Origin: Amycolatopsis sp. QT-25
GTDB taxonomy: Bacteria; Actinomycetota; Actinomycetes; Mycobacteriales; Pseudonocardiaceae
Length of the DNA: 64,000 nucleotides
Assembly (NCBI RefSeq): GCF_029369745.1
Contig: NZ_CP120210.1
Coordinates: 7,130,001-7,194,000, forward strand
Direction: 5' to 3'
The translations under genes and the position numbers were made by a program. Shown piece by piece: positions 50,759-59,809 of this stretch (position 1 is its first letter; each line of letters begins with the position of its first letter). The notes beneath the pieces were generated by a model. The model made no database searches, was not told the origin of the DNA, and saw only the letters and a list, made by a program, of their open reading frames with translations.

Positions 50759-53731
50759 TCACTTACGGCGCGCAAGCCCCCGGAAGAAGGAACCGAGCGG
50801 CGTCCAGACGGCGGGCAGCACGAGCAGCAGGCAGACGGCCAGCCACCAGACGGGCGCCTCGCCGCGCCGCCAGCCCGCCACGACGTCGCCGAGCCGGCCG
50901 AACAGCGGTTCGCGGACCGGTGGCAGGAACGCCGCGAACAGCAGCGCGGCTCCCACCAGCACGCCGAGCACCGTGAGCACCATCCGCCACGTCTTGCGCA
51001 ACGTCATCAGGCTGACCACCAGGAACACGATGGCGCCCGCGGCCACTGGGACACCGACCCACTGCAGGACGGGGCCGCCCTGCCCGCCGAGCACGAAGCC
51101 GGCGAGCACGGTGATCAGCGCGGCGAGCACGTTCCACGGTGACGGCAGGGTGGCCGCACCGCGGGTGATCCACCACGCGCTCCGCCCGGCGGCCTTGGCG
51201 AAGGTCGCGGCGGGCTGGACCGACTTCGGCATCCTGGTCGCGCCCGCGGCCGCGTTGAGCCCGGCGGCACCGGCCTTGACCAGCGTCTTCGTCAGCAGCA
51301 TCGTGCCACGTTCGTGGTCGAACCGTTCACCGGAGACCTGGCACGCCTGAAACGCGCGCTGGGTCTGCTCGTCGGTTTCCGGCTCGTTCTCGATCAGTTT
51401 CCTGAACCGTTCCGACGGCTTCCCGTTCCCCTTGGCCGTTTTCACGTCGTGTCCACAGTGGAGGCCGACGCACGGCAGCTCCTCTCGCGCGATCTCCAGC
51501 TGCCGGACCCTGGCGAGCACCATCGCCGTCATCGGCATGCCGGTCGGCGGGGTGGCTTCGGTCTCCACGTCGGCGAGTTCACCGTCGAGGCCGAGGAAGG
51601 CCAGCTCCCCGGCCAATTGCCCGCGCAGCGCCTCCACCTCCTCCTGGGACAACCCGTCTTCCGTCACCGGTGGCCGCCAGCCGATCCTGCCGAAGGTGTC
51701 CCGCACCCGGGTCCGGAACGCCTCCCGCCCGACGACGTCACGCAGCGATCGAAGGCGGTTCGGATCGAGCAGGCACTGCACCAGCCAGCCCGCGCCGTCG
51801 ACCCGGCCCCACATCCAGTCGTTCGCACGCCAGGAAGCCTTGTAGAAAGCGCCGAAGTAGTCGGCCTGCATGCCGGTGAGCTTGTCCCACGAACGGCGTC
51901 GCTTCATGTCCAGGAGCGTCCGCGAATCCGCGCTCACCTGGACGAGATCCACGCGCTGGTCGACCGACGGCGGCTGCGAGAGCAGTCCCCTGGTCGCGAT
52001 GTGCAGGCGCACCAGCCGTGAAGTGACGACGGCGTCACCGGCGCTCGTGTCGTCCGAGGTGAGTCCGGTCCACGCCAGCAGCGTGCTGACCGTGTCGGCG
52101 GCTTCGGTGCCGGGCTTCGCCCGTGCCAACGGCAACAGGATCGGTGTCGCCTGCCGGAGCGCGGCGACCACGAGCGGCCACGCCTCCTTCAGCGTGTCCG
52201 AGCGGCCGAGCGCGGCCCATTCCTTGGCGAGGCCTTCGATCCAGGCGGCCAGCGTGACGTCGGCCGTCGGCGGATCCTGTTCGGCGACCCAGCCCGTGAG
52301 CCGCTTTCCCCGTGCGGCCCGGTGCCGCGCCTCGTGCAGCAGCACGCGGCATCGGTTGAGCTGGACCGCGTGCTCGGGCGCCGGGTCGAGCCGGAAACCC
52401 GCGTTCACCAGTTGCAGCCCGGTGGCCACCGAATCGTCGAGCGCGGTGGTGCGGAAGGCGATCAGGTCGTCGAGTTCACAGGTGTCCTCCGGCGGTTCGG
52501 CGGGCAGGCCGTCGCGCAGTCCCGCCGCCGCGGCCGCGCGCAGCTGCGCCGCCGTACCGGACGCCCACTGACGTCCCTGATCCTCCACATCGGACACCGA
52601 GAGCCTGCGGGTCGCGTCGCGGACCAGCGCGGTGGCGTCCTCCTGCACCCGCCTGTCCCGGTAGTCGTTCATCAGCCGCTGGTCGACCAGCGTGTCCGGA
52701 CCGCCGCGAAGCCCCATCGCGGCAAGGGAAACCCGGGTCCCCCTGGTACGGACCACGGCGTCGTTGTGCCGCGTCAGGTCCTCCAGTTCGGCGCTGATCG
52801 TCTGGCTCAGCACGGTACCGACGACCTTGCTCATCGCGGTGCCCAGCAGCGGCGGCCGCTCCGGGTCGACCGCGACCCGCTCCGCTTCGCGTTCCGCCGT
52901 CGGCACCACGTACAGCAGCAGCCGCCGGACGTCCGAATGCGACTGCCGTTCGAAGATCTCCCGCAGCGCCGGGCGCAACGGCTTGTTCAGCAGCACGCCG
53001 CCGTCGGTGAGCCAATGCGACCGCGTGACGTCGGTGTACCGGGTCATGTCCGGATGCAACGGGCCGGTCCGTTCGCCGATCGGCATCCGGGAGAGCTCGA
53101 AGGCGCCGGGGAACGACGCCGTGGACCGGGCCGCGAGCGCGAGCGGGCCGACCACGTCGTCTGTCCACAAAGGACCATCGAAGCGGAACAGGAGACGATG
53201 TTCGGTGTCCCGCACCAGGTTGCCGAGCGCGTCGTCGAACCTGGTCGTCTCGCCGTCGATCATCGTGCCGGTGAGCAGAACGGTGATGTCCGGGCAGTCG
53301 GGTTTCACCGTCGCCTTGTCGGTGATGCGGTGCAGCGCGTCCTTCAGATCCCCGAGCAGCACCTTGTCGCCGTCGAGCAGCGAACGCGGCTCCTTCTCGC
53401 CGGGGTCGCGGATCAGGTTGTCGAGCGAGCCCGTGCTGATCCAGGTGTCCCGCAGCACCTGCGGACTCGACCGGAACGCCTCGGCCAGCCCGAGACACGC
53501 CGCGTTGATGCCGCCCGCGCTCGTGCCGGTGAGCACGTCGAGCGAGACGGTGGCGTGGAGCAGATCGAGCAGGGCACGGTACGGCCCCTCGGCTTCCGGC
53601 GTCCTCGACGCCTGGAGCAGATGCGAGGTCTCGGTGGCGACCCCGCCCATCCAGACCGCGAGACTCGCCCCGCCCACCATGGTCATCGCCAGCCGGATCT
53701 CCTGCGGCCACGGACTCCCCGCGTCGGCCAT
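50759..53731 (-). CDS. Patatin-like protein with DUF3376 and C-terminal membrane helices
   Basis: 990 residues from ATG 53731 (MADAGSPWPQ) after GGGAGGG. The patatin domain (residues 10-330) has nucleophile motif LTGTSAGGINAAC and dyad Asp in LTDGGVLLNKP, with SFPGAFE between. A long central DUF3376-like part follows; the last 170 residues hold four helices (VLAALITVLAGFVLGG; GVPVAAGAIVFLVVSLMTL; MVLTVLGVLVGAALLFAAF; VWWLAVCLLLVLPAVW). This matches the actinobacterial patatin-like family TIGR03607. Likely a membrane-bound lipid acyl hydrolase. Confidence 0.9.
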   Translation of the reverse strand: MADAGSPWPQEIRLAMTMVGGASLAVWMGGVATETSHLLQASRTPEAEGPYRALLDLLHATVSLDVLTGTSAGGINAACLGLAEAFRSSPQVLRDTWISTGSLDNLIRDPGEKEPRSLLDGDKVLLGDLKDALHRITDKATVKPDCPDITVLLTGTMIDGETTRFDDALGNLVRDTEHRLLFRFDGPLWTDDVVGPLALAARSTASFPGAFELSRMPIGERTGPLHPDMTRYTDVTRSHWLTDGGVLLNKPLRPALREIFERQSHSDVRRLLLYVVPTAEREAERVAVDPERPPLLGTAMSKVVGTVLSQTISAELEDLTRHNDAVVRTRGTRVSLAAMGLRGGPDTLVDQRLMNDYRDRRVQEDATALVRDATRRLSVSDVEDQGRQWASGTAAQLRAAAAAGLRDGLPAEPPEDTCELDDLIAFRTTALDDSVATGLQLVNAGFRLDPAPEHAVQLNRCRVLLHEARHRAARGKRLTGWVAEQDPPTADVTLAAWIEGLAKEWAALGRSDTLKEAWPLVVAALRQATPILLPLARAKPGTEAADTVSTLLAWTGLTSDDTSAGDAVVTSRLVRLHIATRGLLSQPPSVDQRVDLVQVSADSRTLLDMKRRRSWDKLTGMQADYFGAFYKASWRANDWMWGRVDGAGWLVQCLLDPNRLRSLRDVVGREAFRTRVRDTFGRIGWRPPVTEDGLSQEEVEALRGQLAGELAFLGLDGELADVETEATPPTGMPMTAMVLARVRQLEIAREELPCVGLHCGHDVKTAKGNGKPSERFRKLIENEPETDEQTQRAFQACQVSGERFDHERGTMLLTKTLVKAGAAGLNAAAGATRMPKSVQPAATFAKAAGRSAWWITRGAATLPSPWNVLAALITVLAGFVLGGQGGPVLQWVGVPVAAGAIVFLVVSLMTLRKTWRMVLTVLGVLVGAALLFAAFLPPVREPLFGRLGDVVAGWRRGEAPVWWLAVCLLLVLPAVWTPLGSFFRGLARRK

Positions 53732-53814
53732 GTGCGCCCTCCCCAAGGCTCAGTGCAGGGGGCACTCTAGACCGGATGGCGGACCCGGTGTACCGCCGAT
53801 GAGGCAGCCATCCG

Positions 53815-53879
53815 CGCCATTCGTCACCTGCTTGCGATGGCCGCGAACGCGAGATCCCGCGAGTAGGTGACGAATTGCG
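53815..53879. terminator. Imperfect 22-bp hairpin (GCAATTCG family)
   Basis: Arms 53815-53836 and 53858-53879 (CGCCATTCGTCACCTGCTTG on the left) pair with three mismatches; the loop contains CGCG/CGCG. It lies between co-directional genes, 22 nt after the DUF445 stop, and so can terminate that operon before the patatin gene. Confidence 0.75.
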
Positions 53880-53901
53880 AGGGGGATGGGGCGTCGGGGC
53901 C

Positions 53902-55146
53902 TCAGGCGGCGAAGTGCTCCAGCAGCAGGACCTGCGCCTCACCGACGGCGAAGCCGAGGACGGCGCCGGTCGCGATCAGGATCCATTCGTCCTGCTGGAA
54001 GGCGGGCCGCAGCAATCCCTCGAATTCCCGCGGCGACAGCTCCTTCATCTTGGTCACCAGCACGTTCCGGATGTCCATCGCGTCGTTCGCGTAGTCCTCG
54101 ATGTACCGCATGGTCTCCGGCAGTCTGTCCATGATCTTCTCGGCGATGTTCAGCTTCAGGTCCTGATACCGCCTGCTGCCGACGGCGAACACCACCAGCG
54201 GTTTCCCGACGCCGACGCGGCGCCCGAGCTGCTCGTCGAGCTGGCGCTGGATCAGACCGAGTACCCGGTCCGACAGCGGGCCGTGCAGCACCGCCTCGAT
54301 CACGTTGTGCGGGGTGATGATCTCCTGCGCGATCAGTCCGCCGTACGCCTCCGCGACCTCACCTCGCCGCTTCAGGAACAGGCCTTGCCAGCGCACGCCG
54401 AAGTACCGGCGTTCCTCGATCGGGTAGAAGATCATCCGCAGCGCCAGCCAGTCGGTGAACCAGCCGGTGAAGAGCCCGAACAGCGGCATGATCGGCGGGA
54501 ACTTGAACAGGACCCACGCGATCATCTGGATCACGCCGATCAGCCCGCCGAAGAAGATGCCGGAGCGGGCGATGAACTTGAACTCCTTGTCACCCGCCTC
54601 CTGGAAGATCCGGTTCAGCAGCCGTTTGTCCTTGACCAGTGCGGTGACCACCATGCCCTTGAGGTCGAACACACTGTCCACATCGGATTTGATCAGTTCC
54701 AGTACGGCCGCGACCATACGCGGTGTCTCGGCCTGCACGCGCTGGATCACCAGCCGCCGCATCCCCACCGGCAGGGATTCCCACAGCCCCGGCCGATAGT
54801 GGGCCGCGACGTCGCGCACGATGTCCTCGACGGCGGCCTGGAGCGGTTTTTCGATCTCCTTGGCGATTCTCCGTGAATCGAGCCGGGCGACGACCTCCGC
54901 CGGTTCGATGAGCTGCTCGGTCATCGTGTCGCAGGCGATGCTCGCCATCCGCGCGGCGCGTTTGGGCACGATGCCCTGCCAGCCGAGGAACGGCTTGATC
55001 CCGACGAACTCGACCGGCTGGAACATCATCCGGATCGCGACGAGTTTGGTGGTGTAGCCGATCAGGGCGGCCACGATCGGGATGGAGACGTAAATCGGCC
55101 AGTGCCTCCCGAAGTCGGCGAGGATCCCGTCGAGGAACGCATCCAT
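53902..55146 (-). CDS. DUF445 membrane protein
   Basis: 414 residues with helices at both ends and in the middle: start WPIYVSIPIVAALIGYTTKLVAIRMMFQP, then FGGLIGVIQMIAWVL and GLFTGWFTDWLALRMIFYP. The duplicated G-x-x-T-x-W/K-LA-RMMF-P motif is the DUF445 signature. Long amphipathic helices between. ATG 55146, 7 nt after the upstream stop, so probably co-expressed with it. Function unknown. Confidence 0.9.
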   Translation of the reverse strand: MDAFLDGILADFGRHWPIYVSIPIVAALIGYTTKLVAIRMMFQPVEFVGIKPFLGWQGIVPKRAARMASIACDTMTEQLIEPAEVVARLDSRRIAKEIEKPLQAAVEDIVRDVAAHYRPGLWESLPVGMRRLVIQRVQAETPRMVAAVLELIKSDVDSVFDLKGMVVTALVKDKRLLNRIFQEAGDKEFKFIARSGIFFGGLIGVIQMIAWVLFKFPPIMPLFGLFTGWFTDWLALRMIFYPIEERRYFGVRWQGLFLKRRGEVAEAYGGLIAQEIITPHNVIEAVLHGPLSDRVLGLIQRQLDEQLGRRVGVGKPLVVFAVGSRRYQDLKLNIAEKIMDRLPETMRYIEDYANDAMDIRNVLVTKMKELSPREFEGLLRPAFQQDEWILIATGAVLGFAVGEAQVLLLEHFAA

Positions 55147-55153
55147 GCCGAGG

Positions 55154-55936
55154 TCAGCCGGCGCTCGGGTCGCAGGCCTGCCAGAACTGGGCGCCGAGCC
55201 GGGAGACGTGCACCGTGTGTTTGACGAACTTGGCCCGTCTCACCGACTTCTCCGCCTCGCGGACGGTCTCGTCGGTCAGCAGGATCTCGTACTGGGTCTC
55301 GAGCGCGGGCACCTCTTCGTCCAGCTCGACCAGGCCGAGCCCGATCAGCCTGGTGAGGTAACCGGGCACCTGATCGGGCAGCGACACCCCGGCCGCCTTG
55401 CCGACGGTGGAGGCGTTGCGCAGCACGAACCGCCCGGCACCACCGAGGTTGGTCCGCTCGGCGACGTCGACGGCGGGGAACGGTGAGCCGTCGGAAAGCG
55501 CGGAAAGGATGCGGGCCTCGTCCGGCGTGAGCTGCCGCAGGATGATCGCGTAGAGATACTCCCGTGCCCGTTCGCGGCCGAAGCCGATGGAGTGGTTGAG
55601 CAGTTCCGCCATCGCCGCGCGGAGCGGTTCGAGCCGGTCGCGGGTGTGCACGAGGGTGATGGTCGCTTCGACCGGGCGCGCGCCGTTGGCGGCGGGCCGG
55701 TTCATCGCCGACGCGGCGGTCAGCGCGGCGTGGTACGGATCGTCGACCTCGTCGAGACGGCGGCGCAGCTCCAAGAAAAGCTGCCGTTCGCCCTGTTTGA
55801 CGACCTGCTCCGCGATTTCGACGCCGGGGAGTCTGCGGGTGAACTCGAAACCCGTGCGGGCGGCCCAGCCGGCCAGCCGTCCCGCGCGTTGGGCGAAAGC
55901 GGCCAGGTCGGCACCGGCGGGTCGTTCGTTGCTCAC
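55154..55936 (-). CDS. Abi-alpha (DUF4393)-like protein
   Basis: 260 residues from GTG 55936 with GGGGAG 5 nt upstream. Helical start (FAQRAGRLAGWAARTGFEF), then the tract LTPDEARILSALSDGSPFPAV and YLTRLIGLGLVELDEE, which resembles the winged-helix-like half of Abi-alpha/DUF4393 proteins. The family was named from a phage-abortive-infection protein, but most actinobacterial members are untested. It is first in an operon with DUF445. Moderate confidence in the family. Confidence 0.6.
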   Translation of the reverse strand: MSNERPAGADLAAFAQRAGRLAGWAARTGFEFTRRLPGVEIAEQVVKQGERQLFLELRRRLDEVDDPYHAALTAASAMNRPAANGARPVEATITLVHTRDRLEPLRAAMAELLNHSIGFGRERAREYLYAIILRQLTPDEARILSALSDGSPFPAVDVAERTNLGGAGRFVLRNASTVGKAAGVSLPDQVPGYLTRLIGLGLVELDEEVPALETQYEILLTDETVREAEKSVRRAKFVKHTVHVSRLGAQFWQACDPSAG

Positions 55937-56026
55937 GGGCACTCCCCTCGCGTTCGGGGCTGATGCTACCCGCGAGTAGGCCGAAGGACCGGAATGGTGC
56001 TCGACACAGGTGTTTGGATGGTCACC

Positions 56027-56887
56027 ATGAGCTTCACGCGCTGGGGTCCGCCGATCGACGTCCTCCCGCTGTTCGCGCGTGAGGAGCAGGCGTTGCTGGA
56101 CGTCCTGACCGGCTTGGACGCGGCACGGTGGGCGGCCCCGACGGTGTGCACGGGCTGGACGGTGCACGATCTCGCCGCCCACATCCTCGGCGGCAAACTG
56201 GGCAGGCTCTCCCGCGACCGCGACGACTACCGGGCGACGGCGCCGCGTGCGGGCGAACGGTTCGAGGACTTCATCGACCGGATCAACGACGAATGGGTGG
56301 TCGCGTGCCGCCGGCTGTCCCCCGAAGTGCTGTTCGCGATGCTGGTGGACAGCACCTCGCAGCTCGCCGAGATGTGGGGCCGCGCCGAGCTCGACGCCGT
56401 CGGCGAGCCGGTGAGCTGGGCCGGGGACGAACCGGCGCCGATCTGGCTCGACGTCGCGCGGGAGTACACCGAGTTCTGGGTGCACCAGCAGCAGATCCGC
56501 GAGGCCGTCGGCGCGCGGACACTGGACGAGGAAGAGTTCCGCGGGCCGGTGGTCGACACCTTCATGCGGGCACTGCCGCACACGCTGCGTGACGTCGAGG
56601 CGCGCGTCGGCAGGCAGATCGGCTACACCGTGACGGGTCGGGGCGGTGGGAAGTGGACGGCCGAGCGGACCGCCGACGGCTGGACGCTCGACCGTGTCGC
56701 GCCCACGTCGCGCTCGCCGCTGGCCTCGGTGACAACGGACGCGGACGCCTTCTGGCGGCTGTGCACCCGGAACCCGGCGGACCGCGACCGGGTCACCGCC
56801 AAGGGTGACGAAAGCGTTTGCGCCACCCTGCTCGGAATGACCTCGATCATCACATCGAGTAACGGCTCACCTTCTCCGGCCGGATGA
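56027..56887 (+). CDS. Maleylpyruvate isomerase/DinB-like family protein
   Basis: 286 residues. The N-terminal MDMPI/DinB_2 four-helix bundle is marked by RWAAPTVCTGWTVHDLAAHILGG, containing the metal-type His. The C-terminal half resembles the MDMPI_C/SCP2-like domain (YTVTGRGGGKWTAERTADG). I use ATG 56027 (MSFTRWGPP); ATGs at 56018 and 55994 are in frame. Such proteins often use mycothiol. It overlaps the convergent PPOX gene by 38 nt. Confidence 0.85.
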   Translation: MSFTRWGPPIDVLPLFAREEQALLDVLTGLDAARWAAPTVCTGWTVHDLAAHILGGKLGRLSRDRDDYRATAPRAGERFEDFIDRINDEWVVACRRLSPEVLFAMLVDSTSQLAEMWGRAELDAVGEPVSWAGDEPAPIWLDVAREYTEFWVHQQQIREAVGARTLDEEEFRGPVVDTFMRALPHTLRDVEARVGRQIGYTVTGRGGGKWTAERTADGWTLDRVAPTSRSPLASVTTDADAFWRLCTRNPADRDRVTAKGDESVCATLLGMTSIITSSNGSPSPAG

Positions 56888-57257
56888 CGAGCCGCACGAG
56901 ATCCAGACTCTGGATCCCGGCGAGTTCGCCGGCGTGGGCCGGGTCTTCGAGGTTCCAGTAGCGCTCGGCGAGGCGGGCGGCCAGCTCGTGCGCCCCGTCG
57001 TGCTCCACCGTGACGCGGCCGGTGACCGACACCCAGTGCTCGCGTTCGCCCACCGGCGCGGCCACGATGATCGAGGCACGCGAATCGTCGTCCAGCCGCC
57101 GGACCTTGGGTGAGTCACGCGGGGTGAACAGCTGGAGCGCGCCTTCTCCGGTGGCCTCGAACCACACCGGCCGGACCGGACCGCCGGCCACGGTCAGGAA
57201 GCCGTGCAGGGGGCGGCGGAGGAATTCGAGGTCGTCAGTGGTCAGCGAGGTGCTCAT
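56850..57257 (-). CDS. PPOX-class (PNPOx-like) F420/flavin oxidoreductase
   Basis: 135-residue split-barrel protein: FLTVAGGPVRPVWFEATGEG, VRRLDDDSRASIIVAAP and HWVSVTGRVTVEHDG. Short members of this family in actinobacteria bind F420 or heme. ATG 57257. The 3' end overlaps the upstream convergent gene by 38 nt and no hairpin is present. Confidence 0.82.
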   Translation of the reverse strand: MSTSLTTDDLEFLRRPLHGFLTVAGGPVRPVWFEATGEGALQLFTPRDSPKVRRLDDDSRASIIVAAPVGEREHWVSVTGRVTVEHDGAHELAARLAERYWNLEDPAHAGELAGIQSLDLVRLVIRPEKVSRYSM

Positions 57258-57339
57258 GCCGCCAGTCGATCACGGCGGACTCGGACGTGCCCATAGGTGA
57301 AAGGCCGGTTCGCCTGCGTATTCGTCTAGCCTCACCGGG

Positions 57340-58269
57340 GTGGACGTCTTCAGTGAGCTGATTCGCGGTGTGCGGTCCCACGGCTCGTTGTTCGGCAGTT
57401 CGACCCTGTGCCCGCCCTGGTCGCTGCACTTCGTGGACGGCGCGCCCCTCACCCTGTGCGCCGTGCTCACCGGGGCGGGCTGGATCGTGCCGGAAGTCGG
57501 TCCGCCCGAGTGGCTTCGCGCGGGCGAGTCGGCCATCGTGCGCGGGCCTTCCACCTTCACCTTCGTCGACGAAGTCGGCACCTCGGCCGAGCCGATCGCG
57601 TGCGGCGAGCACTGCGCGACGCCCGAGCAGGGCGGGACGCGGCACCGTCTCGGCTGGGTCGACGATCCCGGCGGCGAGACGACCCTGATCGTCGGCGCGT
57701 ACCCGGTGCGCGGCGAGATCGGCCGTCCGCTGCTGGACGCGCTACCCGTCGTGCTGCGGGTGGACGCCGGGGGCGCGGGTGATCCCGTGCTGGAGCACCT
57801 CGCCGCCGAGGTCGCCATCGACGCGCCGGGGCAGCAAGTGGTCCTCGACCGGCTGCTGGACTGGTTGCTGGTCTGCTCACTGCGCGAATGGTTCGACCGG
57901 CCCGGCGGCAGGCCCCCGGCGTGGTGGGCGGCGCAGCGGGATCCCGTGGTCGGCCACGCGCTGCGCCTGCTGCACGCGGATCCGGCGGCGCCGTGGACGG
58001 TGGGCGCGCTGGCCGGGCGGACCGGCGTGTCGCGGTCCACGCTGGCGAAGCGGTTCGCCGACCTGGTCGGGGAACCGCCGCTGACCTACCTCACCCGCTG
58101 GCGGATGACGCTCGCGGCGGATCTCCTTGCCGGTCCGGGGTCCGCGACCCTCTCCGACATCGCCCGCACCGTGGGTTACTCCGATCCGTTCGGGTTCAGC
58201 GCGGCGTTCAAACGCGTGCGCGGGGTCAACCCGAGCGAGTTCCGGCGCGGCACGCTTCAGCGCGGTTGA
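57340..58269 (+). CDS. AraC-family regulator with AraC-binding-like/cupin_6 domain
   Basis: 309 residues. The cupin_6 part (PPWSLHFVDGAPLTLCAVLTG; GESAIVRGPSTFTFVD) occupies 1-180. The C-terminal double HTH is clear: WTVGALAGRTGVSRSTLAKRF and ATLSDIARTVGYSDPFGFSAAF, followed by GVNPSEFR. GTG 57340. Its last 13 nt overlap the convergent LapA gene. Target unknown. Confidence 0.9.
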   Translation: MDVFSELIRGVRSHGSLFGSSTLCPPWSLHFVDGAPLTLCAVLTGAGWIVPEVGPPEWLRAGESAIVRGPSTFTFVDEVGTSAEPIACGEHCATPEQGGTRHRLGWVDDPGGETTLIVGAYPVRGEIGRPLLDALPVVLRVDAGGAGDPVLEHLAAEVAIDAPGQQVVLDRLLDWLLVCSLREWFDRPGGRPPAWWAAQRDPVVGHALRLLHADPAAPWTVGALAGRTGVSRSTLAKRFADLVGEPPLTYLTRWRMTLAADLLAGPGSATLSDIARTVGYSDPFGFSAAFKRVRGVNPSEFRRGTLQRG

Positions 58270-58613
58270 TGCCGGGACTGCTTGGCCTGCTTGCGCAGTT
58301 GCAGGATCCGGGCGCCGCCGACGAGCCCGACCAGTGCCCCGCCGGCGATCACGGAGAACAGCATCGCGACCGCCAGCGGCATGCTGCCGGACATGCCGAG
58401 GAAGTGGACCGTGGCCGTGTCCTGGTTCTGCAGGATGAACACGAGCAGGAACACCAGCACGATCAGCGCCACGATGACGGCGATCCAGGTGCCGCTGACC
58501 CGGGTTCGGCCGAGTTTCGGGGTGGCGTCGAGTTCACCGCCGTGGCGTCCGCCGCCCGCGGTGCCGGACGGGTCGACCGGAACCTCGGCGGCACTCTCCT
58601 GCGGCTGCGTCAT
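58257..58613 (-). CDS. LapA-domain (DUF1049) membrane protein
   Basis: 118 residues: a Gly/Pro-rich start, then two helices (TWIAVIVALIVLVFLLVFILQN and LAVAMLFSVIAGGALVGLVGG) joined by QDTATVHFLGMSGSMP, the LapA signature, and a basic end. ATG 58613, 38 nt after the M19 stop, possibly the last gene of that operon. Confidence 0.85.
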   Translation of the reverse strand: MTQPQESAAEVPVDPSGTAGGGRHGGELDATPKLGRTRVSGTWIAVIVALIVLVFLLVFILQNQDTATVHFLGMSGSMPLAVAMLFSVIAGGALVGLVGGARILQLRKQAKQSRHQPR

Positions 58614-58651
58614 ACCCGATAGTGTCCGCCGAACCGGGCTTGATCGCGCTC

Positions 58652-59800
58652 TCAAGCGTCCGAACGGGTGACCTCGTCCGCCGCGCGCAGCACGCGCAAG
58701 GTGTTCTTCCCGGCCAGTTTCGCGCAGTCCTCTTCGCTCCAGCCGCGTTCCAGCAGCGCGGCGAACAGTACGGGGTACTTCGAAACGTCTTCGAGGCCTT
58801 CGGGCAGCGTCGCGACTCCGTCGTAGTCGCCGCCGAGTCCGATGTGGTCCACCCCGGCCACTTCGCGCGCGTGCTCGATGTGCGCGACGACATCGTCGAT
58901 GCCCGCCTTCGGCTTCTCGGGCCCGCCTCGCTCCGCGGTGAACTTCGTGCGCTGGTCGATGTTCCGGTAGTCCTTGCCCGCGGCTTCCATGTCCCGGCGC
59001 AACCGGTCGTCCCATTCCGCGACCTTCGGCGAGACGAATCCCGGCACGAACGTCACCATCGCGACGCCGTCCTTGGCGGCCAGGGTCTCCAGGACGTCGT
59101 CGGGGATGTTGCGGGGATGGTCGTTGACCGCGACACACGAGGAGTGGCTGAAGATCACCGGCGCGGAACTGACCTCCAGCGCGGCGCGCATCGTGCTCGG
59201 CGCGACGTGCGAGAGGTCGACCAGCATGCCGATCTTGTTCATCTCGCGGACCACGTCCCGGCCGAAGTCGGTGAGCCCGCCGTGCGCCGGTTCGTCGGTG
59301 CCGGAATCGGCCCAGGTGGTGTTGTAGTTGTGCGTCAGCGTCAGGTAACGGACGCCGAGGCGGCGCAAGATCCTGAGCACGCCAAGGGATTCCGCGATGC
59401 TGTGGCCGCCCTCGGCGCCGAGGAGCGACGCGATCTTGCCGTCGCGGAAGGCGGCTTCGGCCGCATCGGCGGTGTCCACGAGGGCGAGGCGATCGGGGTA
59501 GCGCTCGGCCATCTGGTGCACGATCTCGATCTGTTCGAGCACCGCCGTCACCGCGCTGTGCCCCTCGAACTGGCAAGGCACGTAGACGGACCAGAACTGC
59601 ATCCCGAGCCTGCCTTCGGCGAGCTTCGGGAAGTCGGTGTGCAGATGCGGCTGACGGACCGTGAGGTCCGTGCCTGCCACGGCCGCGACCGGATCCGGCC
59701 CGGTCGTGACCCGCAGCTCCCACGGCAGATCGTTGTGCCCGTCCGCGAGGAGCACCCGCTCGAGCAGGGCCTGGGCGCGGACGAGGTCCCCGTTAGTCAT
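58652..59800 (-). CDS. Membrane dipeptidase (M19 family)
   Basis: 382 residues, zinc dipeptidase of the renal-dipeptidase fold. Metal ligands: H-x-D in LLADGHNDLPW, bridging Glu in LLGAEGGHSI, His in MLVDLSHVAPSTM and in VIFSHSSC; GLGGDYDG closes the site. Cytoplasmic (no signal peptide). ATG 59800, 9 nt after the esterase stop, so it belongs to the same operon. D-amino acid or Cys-Gly dipeptides are usual substrates. Confidence 0.92.
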   Translation of the reverse strand: MTNGDLVRAQALLERVLLADGHNDLPWELRVTTGPDPVAAVAGTDLTVRQPHLHTDFPKLAEGRLGMQFWSVYVPCQFEGHSAVTAVLEQIEIVHQMAERYPDRLALVDTADAAEAAFRDGKIASLLGAEGGHSIAESLGVLRILRRLGVRYLTLTHNYNTTWADSGTDEPAHGGLTDFGRDVVREMNKIGMLVDLSHVAPSTMRAALEVSSAPVIFSHSSCVAVNDHPRNIPDDVLETLAAKDGVAMVTFVPGFVSPKVAEWDDRLRRDMEAAGKDYRNIDQRTKFTAERGGPEKPKAGIDDVVAHIEHAREVAGVDHIGLGGDYDGVATLPEGLEDVSKYPVLFAALLERGWSEEDCAKLAGKNTLRVLRAADEVTRSDA

Positions 59801-59809
59801 CCGACGATG

